From Caenorhabditis remanei (lineage: Eukaryota; Nematoda; Chromadorea; Rhabditida; Rhabditidae), in the NCBI RefSeq assembly GCF_010183535.1, contig NC_071333.1, positions 1,302,001 to 1,366,000 on the forward strand: 64,000 nt of DNA, read 5' to 3'. Made by a program: the position numbers and the translations under genes. The first letter of the stretch is position 1. Each line of letters starts with the position of its first letter. Shown piece after piece: positions 44,105 through 55,464 of the stretch. Below the pieces are notes generated by a model that worked only from the letters and a program-made list of their open reading frames with translations, did not search any database and had not been told where the DNA came from.

Positions 44105-46152
44105 TCACTTCATATCAATATCGGATGAGGAATCGTGCGACTCCGCTTGTTCCCAGCTATCAGCATCCACTCTCACAACAATTCCAGTAACAAAATCTGA
44201 GGCCGCGTAGACGTGAACTCTCTGCAGCATGTTCTCCGTTGGAGTAACAGTGTAATCCGCGGTTCTGCTCTTGCTCGGTCTGAAAAGTTAAAGCAAAATT
44301 ATTATTTAATACTAATTGTTAATGTTTCAACTAACCCTCTTTGGTTTCCCGAACGAATTTCATAGTAAGAATTCAAAGGCTTTAGTTTGAAACCATTGAT
44401 GAAACTGTAGCATTCCTTTGTGAACATGAAACTTCCTTGAATATTGAAAATTTTCAGTTCAGTGCCAATCCAATCCTCCATAATATTGTTGAAAGCAAAC
44501 AACTGTTTGGTATAAATCTCGATGCTGTTGCAAACCTTGAAATGAATACTATGTGAAATTTCTTGGAGCCGGCTGTGAGCCATCTTGGCGTTAATTGTGA
44601 TCTTCTCCAGACTTTGAAGTCCCAAATAATCCATAAACTCCACAAGGTCGTGAACGCTTCTGATTTCATTTATGCTTGGTGAGAAGATATTCACGTGCTT
44701 AACCTTGATTGTCAGTCTCTCCACACCAAAATGTTGCAACCCACGAATGACCTTCTTGAGTTGCCCGAAGCCATCTCGAGCGCATGACAAGTTCAACTGC
44801 TGAATGTTCACATTCGGGTTCATCAGAATTGAGACAGTGTTAAAAACTAGACGTCTCCATGGAATCGTGTAGCTCGGCGTCAACACTTCCGACACTCTGA
44901 CACTACATGAGGTAGCAGAGACAATGATATCCAGTGTGGTGCAGCAGAGAGGCTCGGAGTCGATGATTCTGGCGTCGTTTTGAGACACTTGACGTATGAT
45001 GCATCTGGAAGAGTAGGATATGTTTTAACGTCTTTTAAAATGGACACTGCAGTCTCCCTAGCATAGTTGTCCAGAATCCGGATTCCGGAATTCCGGAATT
45101 TTGGGTTTTTTCATTACGGTTCCGGATTCCGGATTCCGGAAAATGAATAAGTTCATTCCTGTTCCGAATTCCGGACTCCCGTTTTTTTAATTTCCGATTT
45201 CCGGAATACGGAAAAAACACTTGGTTTTTTGCAAATCATTCGGAGTTCCGGTTTTCCGAAATTCCCAGCTTCCGGGTTTATTTCATTTCAGTTCCGGATT
45301 CCTGATTCCGCATTTTAAAAACTTAACTTCGTTTCCTGATTCCGGAAATCGAAAAATGCCATTCCGTACAACTATGCTCCCTAGTACAACAGCAATCAGA
45401 GTCATGATTCAGATACAAGTCAAATTTCAATTGTCTATGTTCCTAACCATAATGCTCTAAAGTTGTTCACTTACTTGTCAGTCAAATTCAAGTACCCAAA
45501 AAGGTGAGACTTGACACTGTCTGGCATCCCATCCCATGTTGGTGAATGAATTTCTCTGAGTGCTTCCGGAATCTAAACATAAATATATGTATGAATTCGA
45601 AATCTGAAAAATTCCAATTCTTACCAAGTACTCCCGACCAGCCATCATCCCAACCATGGTTGGTTCCTGTGCGCGTGTACGATAAACAATCTCTCTGGGC
45701 ACCTGATTGAGGAATGAATGCTCAGCTATCTCTTGCTTGATTTGTACTCCCTCTAGAGGCTCGGTTTTGATCCGATAATTACCCTGAATAGTAGATCGGT
45801 TTTGTTGCAACTGGTGAAACTGAAGGACAATATCTTTCAGTGTCAGCCCCTATAAAAAATTTTAGTTCAAATTATGTTATTATCTTGTCATGGTAACCTG
45901 ATTTCCCACAACTCCCGGTTCTTGCTTAATAGTGACTCCACGGAATCCATGTTGACTAGCCAAGAGTTGTAAAGAGTTGGGCGTCTGGCGCAAGAATTGC
46001 GCAGGAGTCATGTATGGTTGCGGCGTGTGACCAAAATCATCTTGTGGCTCTTCTTTGATTCTTTTGTTAGCAATTTTTCGGTTTCTCGGATTAATTGGGT
46101 TTTGTCTAGCAGCTGCACCACGTCCTCGTCTGCCTCTGGCAGGCCGTTCCAT
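44105..46152 (-). CDS. Gene C: F-box / FTH protein with basic AT-hook-like N terminus
   Basis: Five exons in phase on the minus strand: 45898-46152, 45625-45849, 45475-45572, 44336-45004, 44105-44279 (473 residues). The N terminus ERPARGRRGRGAAARQ is AT-hook-like but lacks the GRP core. IKEEPQDDFG, IKQEPG, IKTEPL and IKQEIA are psi-K-x-E sites like those of gene B. The F-box spans about 161-209 (PTWDGMPDSVKSHLFGYLNL, then IIRQVSQNDARIIDS) and would bind Skp1. FTH covers about 245-415 (YLGLQSLEKITINAK, FKVCNSIEIYTKQLF). The acidic end reads SHDSSSDIDMK. The ATG lies 9 bp after a TTTTCAG. A hAT-like element sits in intron 3. The F-box with AT-hook-like and SUMO-like N terminus suggests a nuclear ubiquitin-ligase adaptor; that is inference. 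Confidence 0.8.
45062..45376. mobile_element. hAT-like MITE with TTCCGG-repeat interior
   Basis: Inverted ends CATAGTTGTCC and GTACAACTATG are flanked by CTCCCTAG on both sides (45054-45061 and 45377-45384), an 8-bp duplication. The interior is built of repeated ATTCCGGATTCCGGAA-type palindromic units. Its first nine bases are the same as the right end of the 3631-3992 element, whose interior is GGCC-based instead. Lies in intron 3 of gene C. Confidence 0.75.
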
Positions 46153-47207
46153 TTCAGCAGCTGAAAAGTTGGTAAAATTTTAATTTTGGGTGGGATTTTA
46201 GGCAAAAAAAGACTTTCGAAACAGAAGAGCTCAAAAATTGATTAGAAAAGAAATAGAGAAAGGGCGTGCATACTCAATAGTGTGAAAAAAGGAGAAAAGG
46301 AGAAAAAGAGAAAGGACATAGAACACAGATTATGAGACAATAATAAAGAATAAGAGAGTGGCAGAAGGTGTTGAGCTAGCTGGTGGACAGTGGACGGAAG
46401 AGTAGAGAGATGTATATGTAGATATGTATAATGCACAAGTACACAGACAAATGAGATGTGGGTGAGCACTCAACATGATAAAAACCTCTAATCTATGTAT
46501 CCACGAGGGGATGAAGTGAGATGAAAAACCTATTCGTGTGTTAAAATAATTGGAATTGGAAAAGGAAATGAGGGAAAAAAGGAAGAAGGGATTTATGAAC
46601 TGAACTGCAAAATACATTAAATACACACATATATATATATATATATATATAATTTCATATACTTAAAAGCAACACTGAAAATTTAATGCCGTTTTTGTAA
46701 CACAATTTTCTGAAATTTTTCGAAAATTTAGAGTAAAAATGCTTAAATTATCATACATATTTACCTTTTCATTAAATTTTGAATTTTTATTCGAAAACTT
46801 TTTTTTCAAAAAATTTCCAAAACACCATAAAAATTTCAAAAATGTTTCAAAAAATGTTTCGAAACGGGCCGGGCTGAGAATATTTTTGATTTCGGCCCGG
46901 CCCGGCCCGTGACAAGTCTGGAGAAAAAGAAATGCCTAATTGCTCTTTTTTGCTTTTCGGAAATATAAAATTTGTAATATCTTTTACAATCAATATGACC
47001 TTTATGTTTATCTTTCGTGTGAATGAGCGCTCCACAGAACACCAGATGGTTCTTTTCAATCGAGGTCATTATTTCAAAGCTTTTCGTCACACCACATGAC
47101 ATGTTTGCCAATCGTTTCCATTCCACTTTGAGAACAACTGTCCTCTGCCAGTAGTTTTTCAATTTTTTGTTTCTAGCTTACTATACATTAGTTTTCAGAA
47201 TAAAAAC
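46153..47207. other. No gene; (TA)n run and GGCC-rich repeat end
   Basis: A TA dinucleotide run lies at about 46629-46651. A GGCC-rich block at 46865-46920 ends GACAAGTCTG, the same end as the element at 30832-31141; its left end is not recognisable. A minus-strand frame (46836-47162) has no family signature. 46240-46470 is purine-rich on +. Confidence 0.4.
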
Positions 47208-49008
47208 ATGCCGAATCTTAATGAATTGGTAGCTGAATTTCTAATTAATGACGCGAAACTTACCCAATTCACACGAAATCTAATAGAAAATTACGAAAAA
47301 TTACGATTAGAGCTGATCAACAAAGATAGGGAAATAAAGGACAAAAGAGAAAAGATTCGGCGACTGGAAGCGGAGGTTGCAAGAATCAGAAACGTGAAAT
47401 ACAAAGTGGCAAATGTGGTGAGTTTTGGTGAGAACGAAAATAGAGATGATTAGAAAAACATCTAAACATGCAATTTTTGCTGAAATTTTTAAACTTTGAG
47501 GGTATTTCGTGGTTGCATACCCGACCCGGGCCTTGTTAGCAAATTAAAGGCAGAGCCGAAAGCCTTGGCGACAAAGTTCAAAATTCAAAACTTGTCTTTT
47601 TTTTTTGAATTTTTTTTCGCGAAAACGTCAAATTTTCCATTACCATTCAGAATTAGCAAAGATTGGCATGTATAAATAAATAAATATATCTATATATGGC
47701 CCGGCCCAAAGAATCGGGTATTTTGGCGCCAAAGTTCAAAATTCAAAATTTATCAAAATGTTTGAATTTTTTGCGAAATAGTCACATTTTCGACAACATA
47801 TCACTCAGAATTATGAAAAAAATTCTGAAAAATTATTAGAATTGTTTTTATTTTCGATAAAAATTGATCCATTTTGAAAAAAGTAGTCCATTTTTTGAAG
47901 CCGGGCCTTCAAAAAAATTTCCAATACCCTACTCGGGCCTTCGGGCCTTTTCGGGTGTTGCCAGGCCGGGCCTCACCTTGACAAATATGAAAAACTTGGG
48001 GCAATTAGTGAAAACTTGGCACATCTTTAAAATTTGTCATTTTTTCCGTTTTTTAAAAATTTAATGTTAAAAGCCAATTCTTGAACTCTTTCAAAAAACC
48101 TCAATTATTCAGATTACCACTCACCCCACTCCCATAAACCAATCATGTTTTTATAATGCGTTGGTTATTTCCGCCAACACACCGCTCGCCGAGGAGGACC
48201 AAGTGCAATACCCTCTCATCAAATCTGTTAATTGGCTGTATGCGCCTAAGCTCGGCGTAGTCTCAGCAATTAATATGCGTGAGCGGTTGGAGCCGCAAGA
48301 GAAAGGAGAGGATAAGGAAAACGAGATAGAGACAAAGGTAAGAAAGTTGAAAAGCGAATAAAAAACAAGGAAATATGATTTTCAGCTGGGACAGTGGTGC
48401 AGTTTCCTTGTTGAGGACCTTCGAACTGATGAGGAACTTCGGAGCTTCACTGTGGGTCCTAATAATTTTGGAAAACTTTTATTTTGAAATGTTCCAGAAA
48501 CTGTCATTCAATTCTCTGGTGGTCAAAGACCTGAGTGTCACAGAGCCGTGCAGGACAGTGAGAGTTGAGAACGAAAAGTTAATAGTAGGTTGAAATTAAA
48601 GTTCTATATCATAATTCAAGCCACTTTTACCAGATCTTAACCGTATTGGAAATTGAGACCTCTAAACTGTTCGAGGAGGCAGCTGTTTATTTGGAAGACG
48701 AATTTTTGAATAAAATTAATTTTCCAGCAAACTTGAGGAAAAAACTGTTCGATGTGAGTTTGGTACTTTTAAAGTATAGTAATTTTTCTCTTTAATTTAA
48801 GTGCAAAATGCAACAGTTTAAAGTATTTCAGAAACTCTCGCCGCAATATTTACTCAAGGATCAGCAATATTTACTCAAGCTCAAAGTGAAAATTGTTTTG
48901 AGAGAAAATTGGCAAGAACTGTTTGTCCACGATCAAAATTGGGCATTATTCGAAGTTGAACATGTCTGTTGTGCTGCTGTCAATTCTCGCGTAATTTTCT
49001 TCTCGTGA
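47208..49008 (+). CDS. Gene E: coiled-coil protein of unknown function, paralogue of gene F
   Basis: Six exons with standard splice sites: 47208-47417, 48113-48337, 48386-48451, 48498-48584, 48634-48754, 48832-49008. An acceptor (GTTTTCAG, 47198) sits just before the ATG. Exon 1 (70 codons) is a coiled coil (EKLRLELINKDREIKDKREK, then IRRLEAEVARI). Later exons carry IKSVNWLYAPKLGVVSAIN, LGQWCSFLVEDL and LKVKIVLRENWQELFVHDQN, matching gene F exon by exon. Exon 5 is 121 nt, which throws exon 6 out of frame and creates a TAA at the junction; one base less in the TTTT near 48721 would restore the frame. So it is either truncated by 59 residues or affected by a one-base error. Function unknown. 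Confidence 0.6.
47510..47990. mobile_element. Degenerate GGCC-rich element in intron 1 of gene E
   Basis: CCCGGGCCTTGTTAGCAAAT at 47526 and CGGGCCTCACCTTGACAAAT near 47969 outline a relative of the 3631-3992 element (GCCGGGCCTTGTCAGCGAAA there). GGCCC units recur at 47698 and 47900-47970. The ends are too decayed to show a duplication. Confidence 0.45.
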
Positions 49009-49700
49009 ATGTTTTTTCCATAGGGAACCAATTGTTTTTATTATGTTTCTAGAATTGCAAGTTCTCTTTGATTTGGTTTATAGAAAAGTTAATTTTCGCA
49101 CTACCACCACCTGCCTATGTATTCATGTCTTCTTTCATTAAATGCTCTCTTCTCTCCCTTTTTTTTTGTTCGTTTCATATCCCTTTTCTTCTTCTTCTCC
49201 TTCTCTCTGTTTCACCCTCGTGTTCAAAAATTTCTATCTGTTCTCATCACGTGAATGAAAAAGGCGCAGTTGTCCATCTGGCCTACTTTTTTGTTGTTAA
49301 AATGACCACTGTCTCTTTTTTGTTGTTGTTTATGTTCTAGGAACATTTTTTCTGTGTTTTATGTTTTGATTTCTTTTTTGTTTATATGAGTTGTTTGTTT
49401 CGAGAAAATAAAGATCACAAGTAGCAAATTGTAAAAAATTATAACAAAGTAGCATACATACAAAATGGTGAATTTACAATTTATTGACAATCCGTTGACT
49501 TCTTGGAAGTTCTGACTAAACTGATAAGATGATGTAGGAGACACCGTGTTAACATAGAACATCTGGTGTGTGGTTGACGCGTTTTGTTTTTTGGATTGTT
49601 AGTGAACTGGATAAACGATTTAAAATCATCATTTACATTTATACTTGTATTTACGAGATATCCCAGTTTTTCAGATCTCCTGCGCTTGTTCTTGTGCAGT
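49009..49700. other. No gene seen
   Basis: Pyrimidine-rich and AT-rich sequence following gene E. ATAAAG at about 49407 could serve as a weak polyadenylation signal for a long 3' UTR. Nothing else supported. Confidence 0.3.
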
Positions 49701-50162
49701 TACAGTACCTTCAAACGGTTTTCAAATTTGGCTGTTGCCAGTGGGAAATGACTATGTTTGATACTATATTTCGGTATCAATTTATTTTCCGATAAACATA
49801 ATTTAAGATGGGCTGAACAGAGTAAATAGCACATCATTTTTTAGTTGACCACTTTTTTGTAGAAACACTACCATGAAAGTTACAAGTTGTCAAAGTGAAA
49901 AACTTCAAAATTACGCTAATCTGCACTGATATGAAATTAGTCGGTTTCGGGAAGAAATTACTTTTATACCTATTATGTAACTAGCGTGGTAGTGTTCTTA
50001 CAAAAAATAATCAACTACAAAAATTATGTGCTATATTTGTTCTGTCCAAACCACACAAAATAAAATTCGTCGGACAATCAAGTGACACCAAACTATACCA
50101 TCAAAGTTGGTCATTCTGCACTGAAAATAGCCAAAGTGGATAATCGGTCTCTTCACAGTTAT
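49700..50162. mobile_element. GTACCGG-family repeat, diverged copy
   Basis: Starts TTACAGTACCTTC and contains TTTTTTAGTTGACCAC, AGTCGGTTTCGGGAAGAAA, AATCAACTACAAAAATTATG and ATCAAAGTTGGTCATTC, as in the copy at 27025-27471. The right end is worn. 50170-50778 beyond it has a C-run (50366-50375) and no gene. Confidence 0.5.
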
Positions 50163-50778
50163 ATTTCATAAAAAACAGGACGAGTTGTGTTTATTCAATT
50201 TTGCGTGTTCATCATTCAGACTTTTCTAAGTTAACATTGAAATATTACGAAAATAAGATATTTCTCTTTCTCGGTGTTCTTATGTTACTATATCAATTCA
50301 TGTAGCACATTACTCATGTTCCTTTTCAATTTGTTCCGTATTTCTTTTTTGTTCTCCCCGACGCCCCCCCCCCCTCCCGTTTCTTTTGTGTTACCTCGTA
50401 AATTTTTGTTGCGTCCCCTTCTTTTTTCTTCTTGCTTTTCTTCTGAGCAATGTTTTTCTTACATGTTAATCATGCCATTAGAATCTCAATAACATTTTCT
50501 AATTGAAATAAATTATTTAGTTTTTTGTGTTAGAAACCAGAATAAGTAACAAGGAAGACAAAATTGTAGAGCAAAAAATAGGAACAATTTTATTTTCACG
50601 CACCCAATTCAGGCTCATTGTGCTCAGTCATAAGTAAATAGTTGCAAAATGAAATTTTCCGAGTAAAATATTTTATTATTTGAAAAGGATGTTACAAATA
50701 ACAGGTTGTGAAAATCAAGCAGTTGCTAGACAAGCATTTATCAGAAAGTCAGTTGCGAAGCATTGCAAATTGATCGAA

Positions 50779-52065
50779 TCAATCCAAGTTTTCCAACGAA
50801 TATTCAAAAGGTTCTTCAAAAAGTTGATCGCAGTTGCTAGACTTTCTTGCGGTGTTCAATTTCTGAAACTCATTTTTGTTTTCTGTCCGAACTACAAAAA
50901 TTACCTCAACAAATCGTTTAGCGGTATCTTCTCCGCATACTTGTTTGGTTATCTTCAATGCTTTTTTTACCAAGATTGTTAGGTTGAGATAAGTACATTT
51001 TTTTTGATTCGACCACTGTAAAACAAATATCACGAACTTGCTACAAAACATTGTATTTTGAATACTCACATTATCCGTAGTGATCGAATAAAAAACTGCG
51101 TCAATAACTCGTGCTGATTCTTGTGTTTCTGCAGTAGTTCCGCTCCCCTTCAGAATATTCGAACAGTTTTCATCAATAGGTTTAACTGCCGGAGGAAAGG
51201 TAGATAATTTTGTGGTGGTTGATTCTGCGGGGGTTGACGTTGCTGGTGCTCCAGTAGAGGGTTTTGGCGATCCTTCTGTGGATTGAGATACTGAGGGTTG
51301 AGTTGTTGGCGAGACAGTCGTGCTTGGAATTGAGGGAGCTGTGACGGTGGTGGCTGGAAGGCTAGGAGTTCCTTGAGGTGCTGTGGATGGTGGGGTTGTA
51401 GGCTCAGTAGTTGTTATGGTTGTAGGCTCAGTAGTTGCTACAGTTATAGTGGATGGTTCGGTTGTGGTTGTAGGCGCAGTAGTTGTTACAGTTGTAGTGA
51501 ATGGTTCGGTTGTGGTTGTAGGCGCAGTAGTTGTTACAGTTGTTGTGGATGGTTCGGTTGTGGTTGTAGGCTCAGTAGTTGTAACGGTTGTAGGCAAAGT
51601 AGTTGTAACGGTTGTAGGCTCAGTAGTTGTAACGGTTGTAAGCTCAGTAGTTGTAACGGTTGTAGGCTCAGTAGTTGTAACGGTTGTAGGCAAAGTAGTT
51701 GAAACGGTTGTAGGCTCAGTAGTTGTAACGGTTGTAGGCAAAGTAGTTGAAACGGTTGTAAGCTCAGTAGTTGTAACGGTTGTAGGCAAAGTAGTTGTAA
51801 CGGTTGTAGGGTCAGTAGTTGTTAAGGTTGTAGGCTGAGTAGTTGTTATGGTCGTAGGGTCAGTAGTTGTTAAGGTTGTAGGCTGAGTAGTTGTTATGGT
51901 CGTAGGGTCAGTAGTTGTTAAAGTTGTAGGCTGAGTAGTTGTTAAGGTTGTAGGGTCAGTAGTTGTTAAGGTTGTAGGCTCAGCAAGTCCTTGAAATGAT
52001 AATGATTCCAGGAATGGGAAGGAAACTGCCGAAACAACCAGAATGGAGAATATTGGCCAGAACAT
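50779..52065 (-). CDS. Gene G: secreted Thr-rich mucin-like protein
   Basis: Start at 52065 gives MFWPIFSILVVSAVSFPFLE, a clear signal peptide. Exons 51070-52065 and 50779-51015 are split by a 54-bp intron whose length is a multiple of three, so it can be misread as coding; GTGAGT and TTTTACAG mark it (410 residues). Residues about 30-230 are tandem 8-residue units (TTVTTTEP type), an expected O-glycosylation field. A Ser/Pro/Thr linker follows. The C-terminal 110 residues have four Cys (CSNILKG, KKCTYLNL, QVCGEDTAKRF, NCDQLF) in a helical context. The DNA repeat unit is about 24 nt (51395-51985). Gene H is the paralogue. A secreted coat, cuticle or gut mucin is likely; no enzyme domain seen. 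An upstream ATG at 52149 is in frame but before the TATA box. Confidence 0.8.
   Translation of the reverse strand: MFWPIFSILVVSAVSFPFLESLSFQGLAEPTTLTTTDPTTLTTTQPTTLTTTDPTTITTTQPTTLTTTDPTTITTTQPTTLTTTDPTTVTTTLPTTVTTTELTTVSTTLPTTVTTTEPTTVSTTLPTTVTTTEPTTVTTTELTTVTTTEPTTVTTTLPTTVTTTEPTTTTEPSTTTVTTTAPTTTTEPFTTTVTTTAPTTTTEPSTITVATTEPTTITTTEPTTPPSTAPQGTPSLPATTVTAPSIPSTTVSPTTQPSVSQSTEGSPKPSTGAPATSTPAESTTTKLSTFPPAVKPIDENCSNILKGSGTTAETQESARVIDAVFYSITTDNVSIQNTMFCSKFVIFVLQWSNQKKCTYLNLTILVKKALKITKQVCGEDTAKRFVEVIFVVRTENKNEFQKLNTARKSSNCDQLFEEPFEYSLENLD
51395..51985 (-). repeat. 24-nt tandem repeat encoding the Thr-rich field of gene G
   Basis: Units such as GTAGTTGTAACGGTTGTAGG alternate with CTCA, CAAA, GTCA or CTGA endings, giving EPT, LPT, DPT and QPT variants on the minus strand. 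Neighbouring units are more alike than distant ones, as expected for expansion by slippage or unequal exchange. Confidence 0.75.
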
Positions 52066-52102
52066 GATGACTGGAATATGAAAATCCCCATCATTAGTTC
52101 TA

Positions 52103-52330
52103 CTTATATACAAAGAACAAACAAAAAGAAAGGAATGCGAAGGTTCCATGTTTTATTGGTTTTTTTTCGGTATTGTTTTCAGTGAAATTAAAAAAATTCC
52201 GCTATGTTTTTGTAGATGACGTTTTGTGTTAGGTTTAATTAAACTTTGAGTCATATCAGTTTGATGAAATTTTATCTGTATCTGGAAATAGGAACGTTTG
52301 GTTCCTGATTGGAATTGAAGTTTGATCACT
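52103..52330 (-). promoter_or_regulatory. Promoter of gene G, shared with gene H
   Basis: TATATAAG (minus strand, 52103-52110) lies about 38 bp before the ATG. The next 200 bp upstream match 59819-60060 before gene H, including AAAGAACAAACAAAAAGAAA, GGAATGCGAAGGT, TTAGGTTTAATTAAAC-type and GAGTCATATCAGTTTG. A shared promoter predicts shared expression. Confidence 0.6.
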
Positions 52331-55300
52331 AAAAAAACAAATGTTTCGAAGAACGAACATTGTAAGTTTTAATTCGTTACAGGTCGGATCAAACATTTTT
52401 TGCAAGTCACATTTTAAATAGCCCCAATTTAAGACTTACTCACTAGAATTCATTAAAATACATAAAACAGAATTGGTACACATGTCGAAAATGCAATATT
52501 CACACGACTTGAGGAGTAAAAATGAAACTATTTCCGAAATCAAAGGTCGTCGATTATTATAACTAGTAGCATGTCAGATTAGTTATTTGTAGGAAATTCC
52601 CTAATTATATTGGTCATTATCTAGGTCTAATTGTTTAATATATTGTTACTCCTTTCTAATTTATCCATTTTTCTCATGGCGACTCCATGATTTGCATCAT
52701 TTTTCTTGCTCTTATCACATTTTATTTTTGCCGGATCTTTTTTTATAACGGTTCACTCATCGATAAGAAGATATATTTAGATTCAGAACACTTCTCTTTT
52801 GAAGACCAGTTGTTTTCATTACCTAAACCTTCTTATGTTTATCTGTTTCTGCTACAAGAACCTAAAATACATTTCTCGACTAATTCTTATCAATCTACTT
52901 GTGTTGGTCCCATTGAATGTTCTCTGAGTTTCATGCACTCTTTCGATTTTTCCCTTTTGTATCATCATTATGTTGTTGACCAAAAAAGTTTTCAAGTCAT
53001 ATTACATCGGACAGTTGCCGTTTTGAAAAAATTCTTTTAAAAAAAGGTGGGAGGACTTGTAATTTGGGACTTTTTTGACACACATTGTCCTCGAAATCAA
53101 TTTTTTTTGCTCGGGTTTTTTCTCCAGCTTACATTCTCGGCCTATTCTTTTGAAAGTATAATTTTTGGTAAGCAATTGTTTGCTTTTGCTCAATCTAACA
53201 CAAGTAGTTTCACTCGTTCGGTCGATGAGTGCTTCCTTCTGAAAGAAAAAGGTTTGGTGCACTTTTTTCATTGAAAATACATTTGATGGTATTAGCTCGC
53301 TTATTTTCATTATCACTGTCTTCCATGTTTCAGTCACTAAGATACATTGCTTTTTTCCAGATTGATTCCTCTTCACTGAAGTGTACTTTTTCAGAATATG
53401 TGTGCTCCAAACAATTGAGAGATATCGAAGAGCGACCAGGATCTAGGAACGTCTTAAATGACAGAGATTTTTCGTTATAATTATTTGTATTAACTATCGT
53501 TTCATATCACAAGCGTTGTGTACTTTCGTTGTTTGCGAAAAATTGTCTTTTTTGTTTTTTAAGATCAAAACTGTTTGGAGAAACAGTCCCGACAATAAAA
53601 TAATTTGAATACTGAAAGCATCCGCGTTATTCTTTTTTCACTAAGCAGCGGGGGCAATACATACTTATTTTTTCTTTCGAGCATTCTGTGCAGCAGCCGT
53701 TTCTTTCTATCTTATCAGCAGAGTACCTTTTGAATGGCGAACCTCACAATCAGTTGAAAAAAGATTTACGGACGACGACATGAACAGTTGCTGCAGGGCC
53801 ACCTTTTCCCTCTTTCTCATCTACTTTTGTTATCTCATTTTTGAGGTTCTATGTAGATGTGTATCGCAATAATTATAAATGATCCCAATTAAATACCTTG
53901 TCGTCCAGATGACGAACATCTGTCATTCTTCTCTTGCATGCCGACTGGATCGGCAAATCTGAGAACATACACTCCGCAAATAACTAATCCGTCCGCCTGT
54001 TTGGAAGACAATCATCCTCTTTTCCATTATAAGCTGCCCATGCACGTAACAGCTCCTAGATACCTCCTCATTATCTTGGTTTCTCTAATTTGCACTGACC
54101 CATGCACATTTAATCCTCTATATGCGTGCAGTTTGCTTATTTTTATCTAGTTTCTGAATACGCTCACAATGCTCATTGGGCGAATCATTTTTCAATGTAT
54201 TTTTGAGAATTTTCCAGTTGGAGTCATAATAATATACATCGGTAAAAGAATTCTTGAGATAAATACTTTGTTGTGCATATGTTTTCTGATATTTTTTATA
54301 ATTTTCTGATCTTTTAGCTTTGCAGCTAGTTTTTCTTCTTGCTATTATGGGTTCATTGTAAGTATGTTAATGGAAGTTTCTTTCGACCTGTCTTGTGAAA
54401 TAATTTTTGAGCACAGTATTTTATTAGTCAACGTTTCGGCCACATGGTCATCGTCAGGAAAACTTCCATTACCTCACCCGCATTCCGTTGAGATCTCACT
54501 CATTGCCGATAATGCCAATTTGTTTTCCGTGTCTTTTTCTCATATTTAATGTTTGATGTTTACTATGAAAATGCTTCACAATGCTTCATTTATCCTTGAT
54601 TTAATGTAATGTACCTGGTCCTGATGATGGCCATTTGGATGGCCATTTTTTTTTTTAACATTCAGTCTTCGAAAGGAGCTATGTTAGAGACTAATCTCTT
54701 CATAATTTTACATCTTTCTTAACCTAGCGGTGTTTGAAAAAAAAAGGCAGAAGAATATGTAATTGTATATGAAAAAGCTATTTAACATAACCACTGTTAG
54801 TTTTTGCATAAATTGACAAACCCGCTATTTCGTTTTCTATGCTTGTTCCACCTTTTCCGATTTGATGTTTCACCTTTTGTTACTAGGTACCTTTGTCCTA
54901 TATCTACTTACTAGGTACCTTTGTCCTATATTTCGACTCAGATAGTCGACGGATAACATTATTTTGAAAATGTTATACCTATTTGAACTGACCGAAAAGA
55001 AAAAACGGGACCGTTATTTTTGTCATGAATAATCTTCATTCTTCTTATTCATTTTTTTGTGAATATTCTTTTGAGCACACTCTTCACAATGACATTCTAC
55101 TTCCCCTTCAGTCTCATTTTGTCTGTAACAATTATACGGTTCATATGACAATCTCACCGCGCGATCTAAGGGATTAACCACTATCTCTTGCTTGCTTTTG
55201 TTCCAGAAGGACACCTGACTTGTTTAAGTTTCCTCACTTTTTTCACTTTTTCTCCAGCTCTTTACCCACAGTATAATGCAAAAAGCTGTCATTTTCTGTA

Positions 55301-55460
55301 CCTACTCTTCAGTTTGTCTTCTATCCCAACTTTCATTGTGTGTCTCTTTTTCCTCACGATACTCGCTCTTTTTTTCTTCATTTTTTATTACTACATATTC
55401 ATGAACATTTATTATTTCTTTTTATGCTCGTTTTTGTACATAATAGTGACCTTATATGTA
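52330..55460. other. No convincing gene in about 3.1 kb
   Basis: A 117-codon + frame at 52687-53040 starts with hydrophobic residues (MICIIFLALITFYFCRIFFY) but lacks splice structure, a paralogue or a family signature; T-rich composition alone can explain it. The antisense frame at 53002-53376 is no better. A direct repeat ACTAGGTACCTTTGTCCTAT occurs at 54884 and 54909. A 63-codon minus-strand Cys-containing frame (55023-55214) is noted only. Confidence 0.3.
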
Positions 55461-55464
55461 TTAG

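Noticed and set aside
51016..51069. Continuous reading of gene G through 51016-51069 as coding
   Set aside because: The 54-bp segment has GTGAGT and TTTTACAG at its ends and a length divisible by three; the paralogue H has an intron at the corresponding place.
51373..51838. + strand frames of Cys-rich and Val-rich protein across the mucin repeat
   Set aside because: Antisense shadows of the 24-nt Thr repeat of gene G; period and composition explain them.
52687..53040. 117-codon + frame with a hydrophobic start
   Set aside because: No splice context, paralogue or family motif, and T-rich DNA gives such frames by chance.
55023..55214. 63-codon minus-strand frame with a Cys-rich end
   Set aside because: Too short, no signal peptide, no paralogue; kept only as a note.
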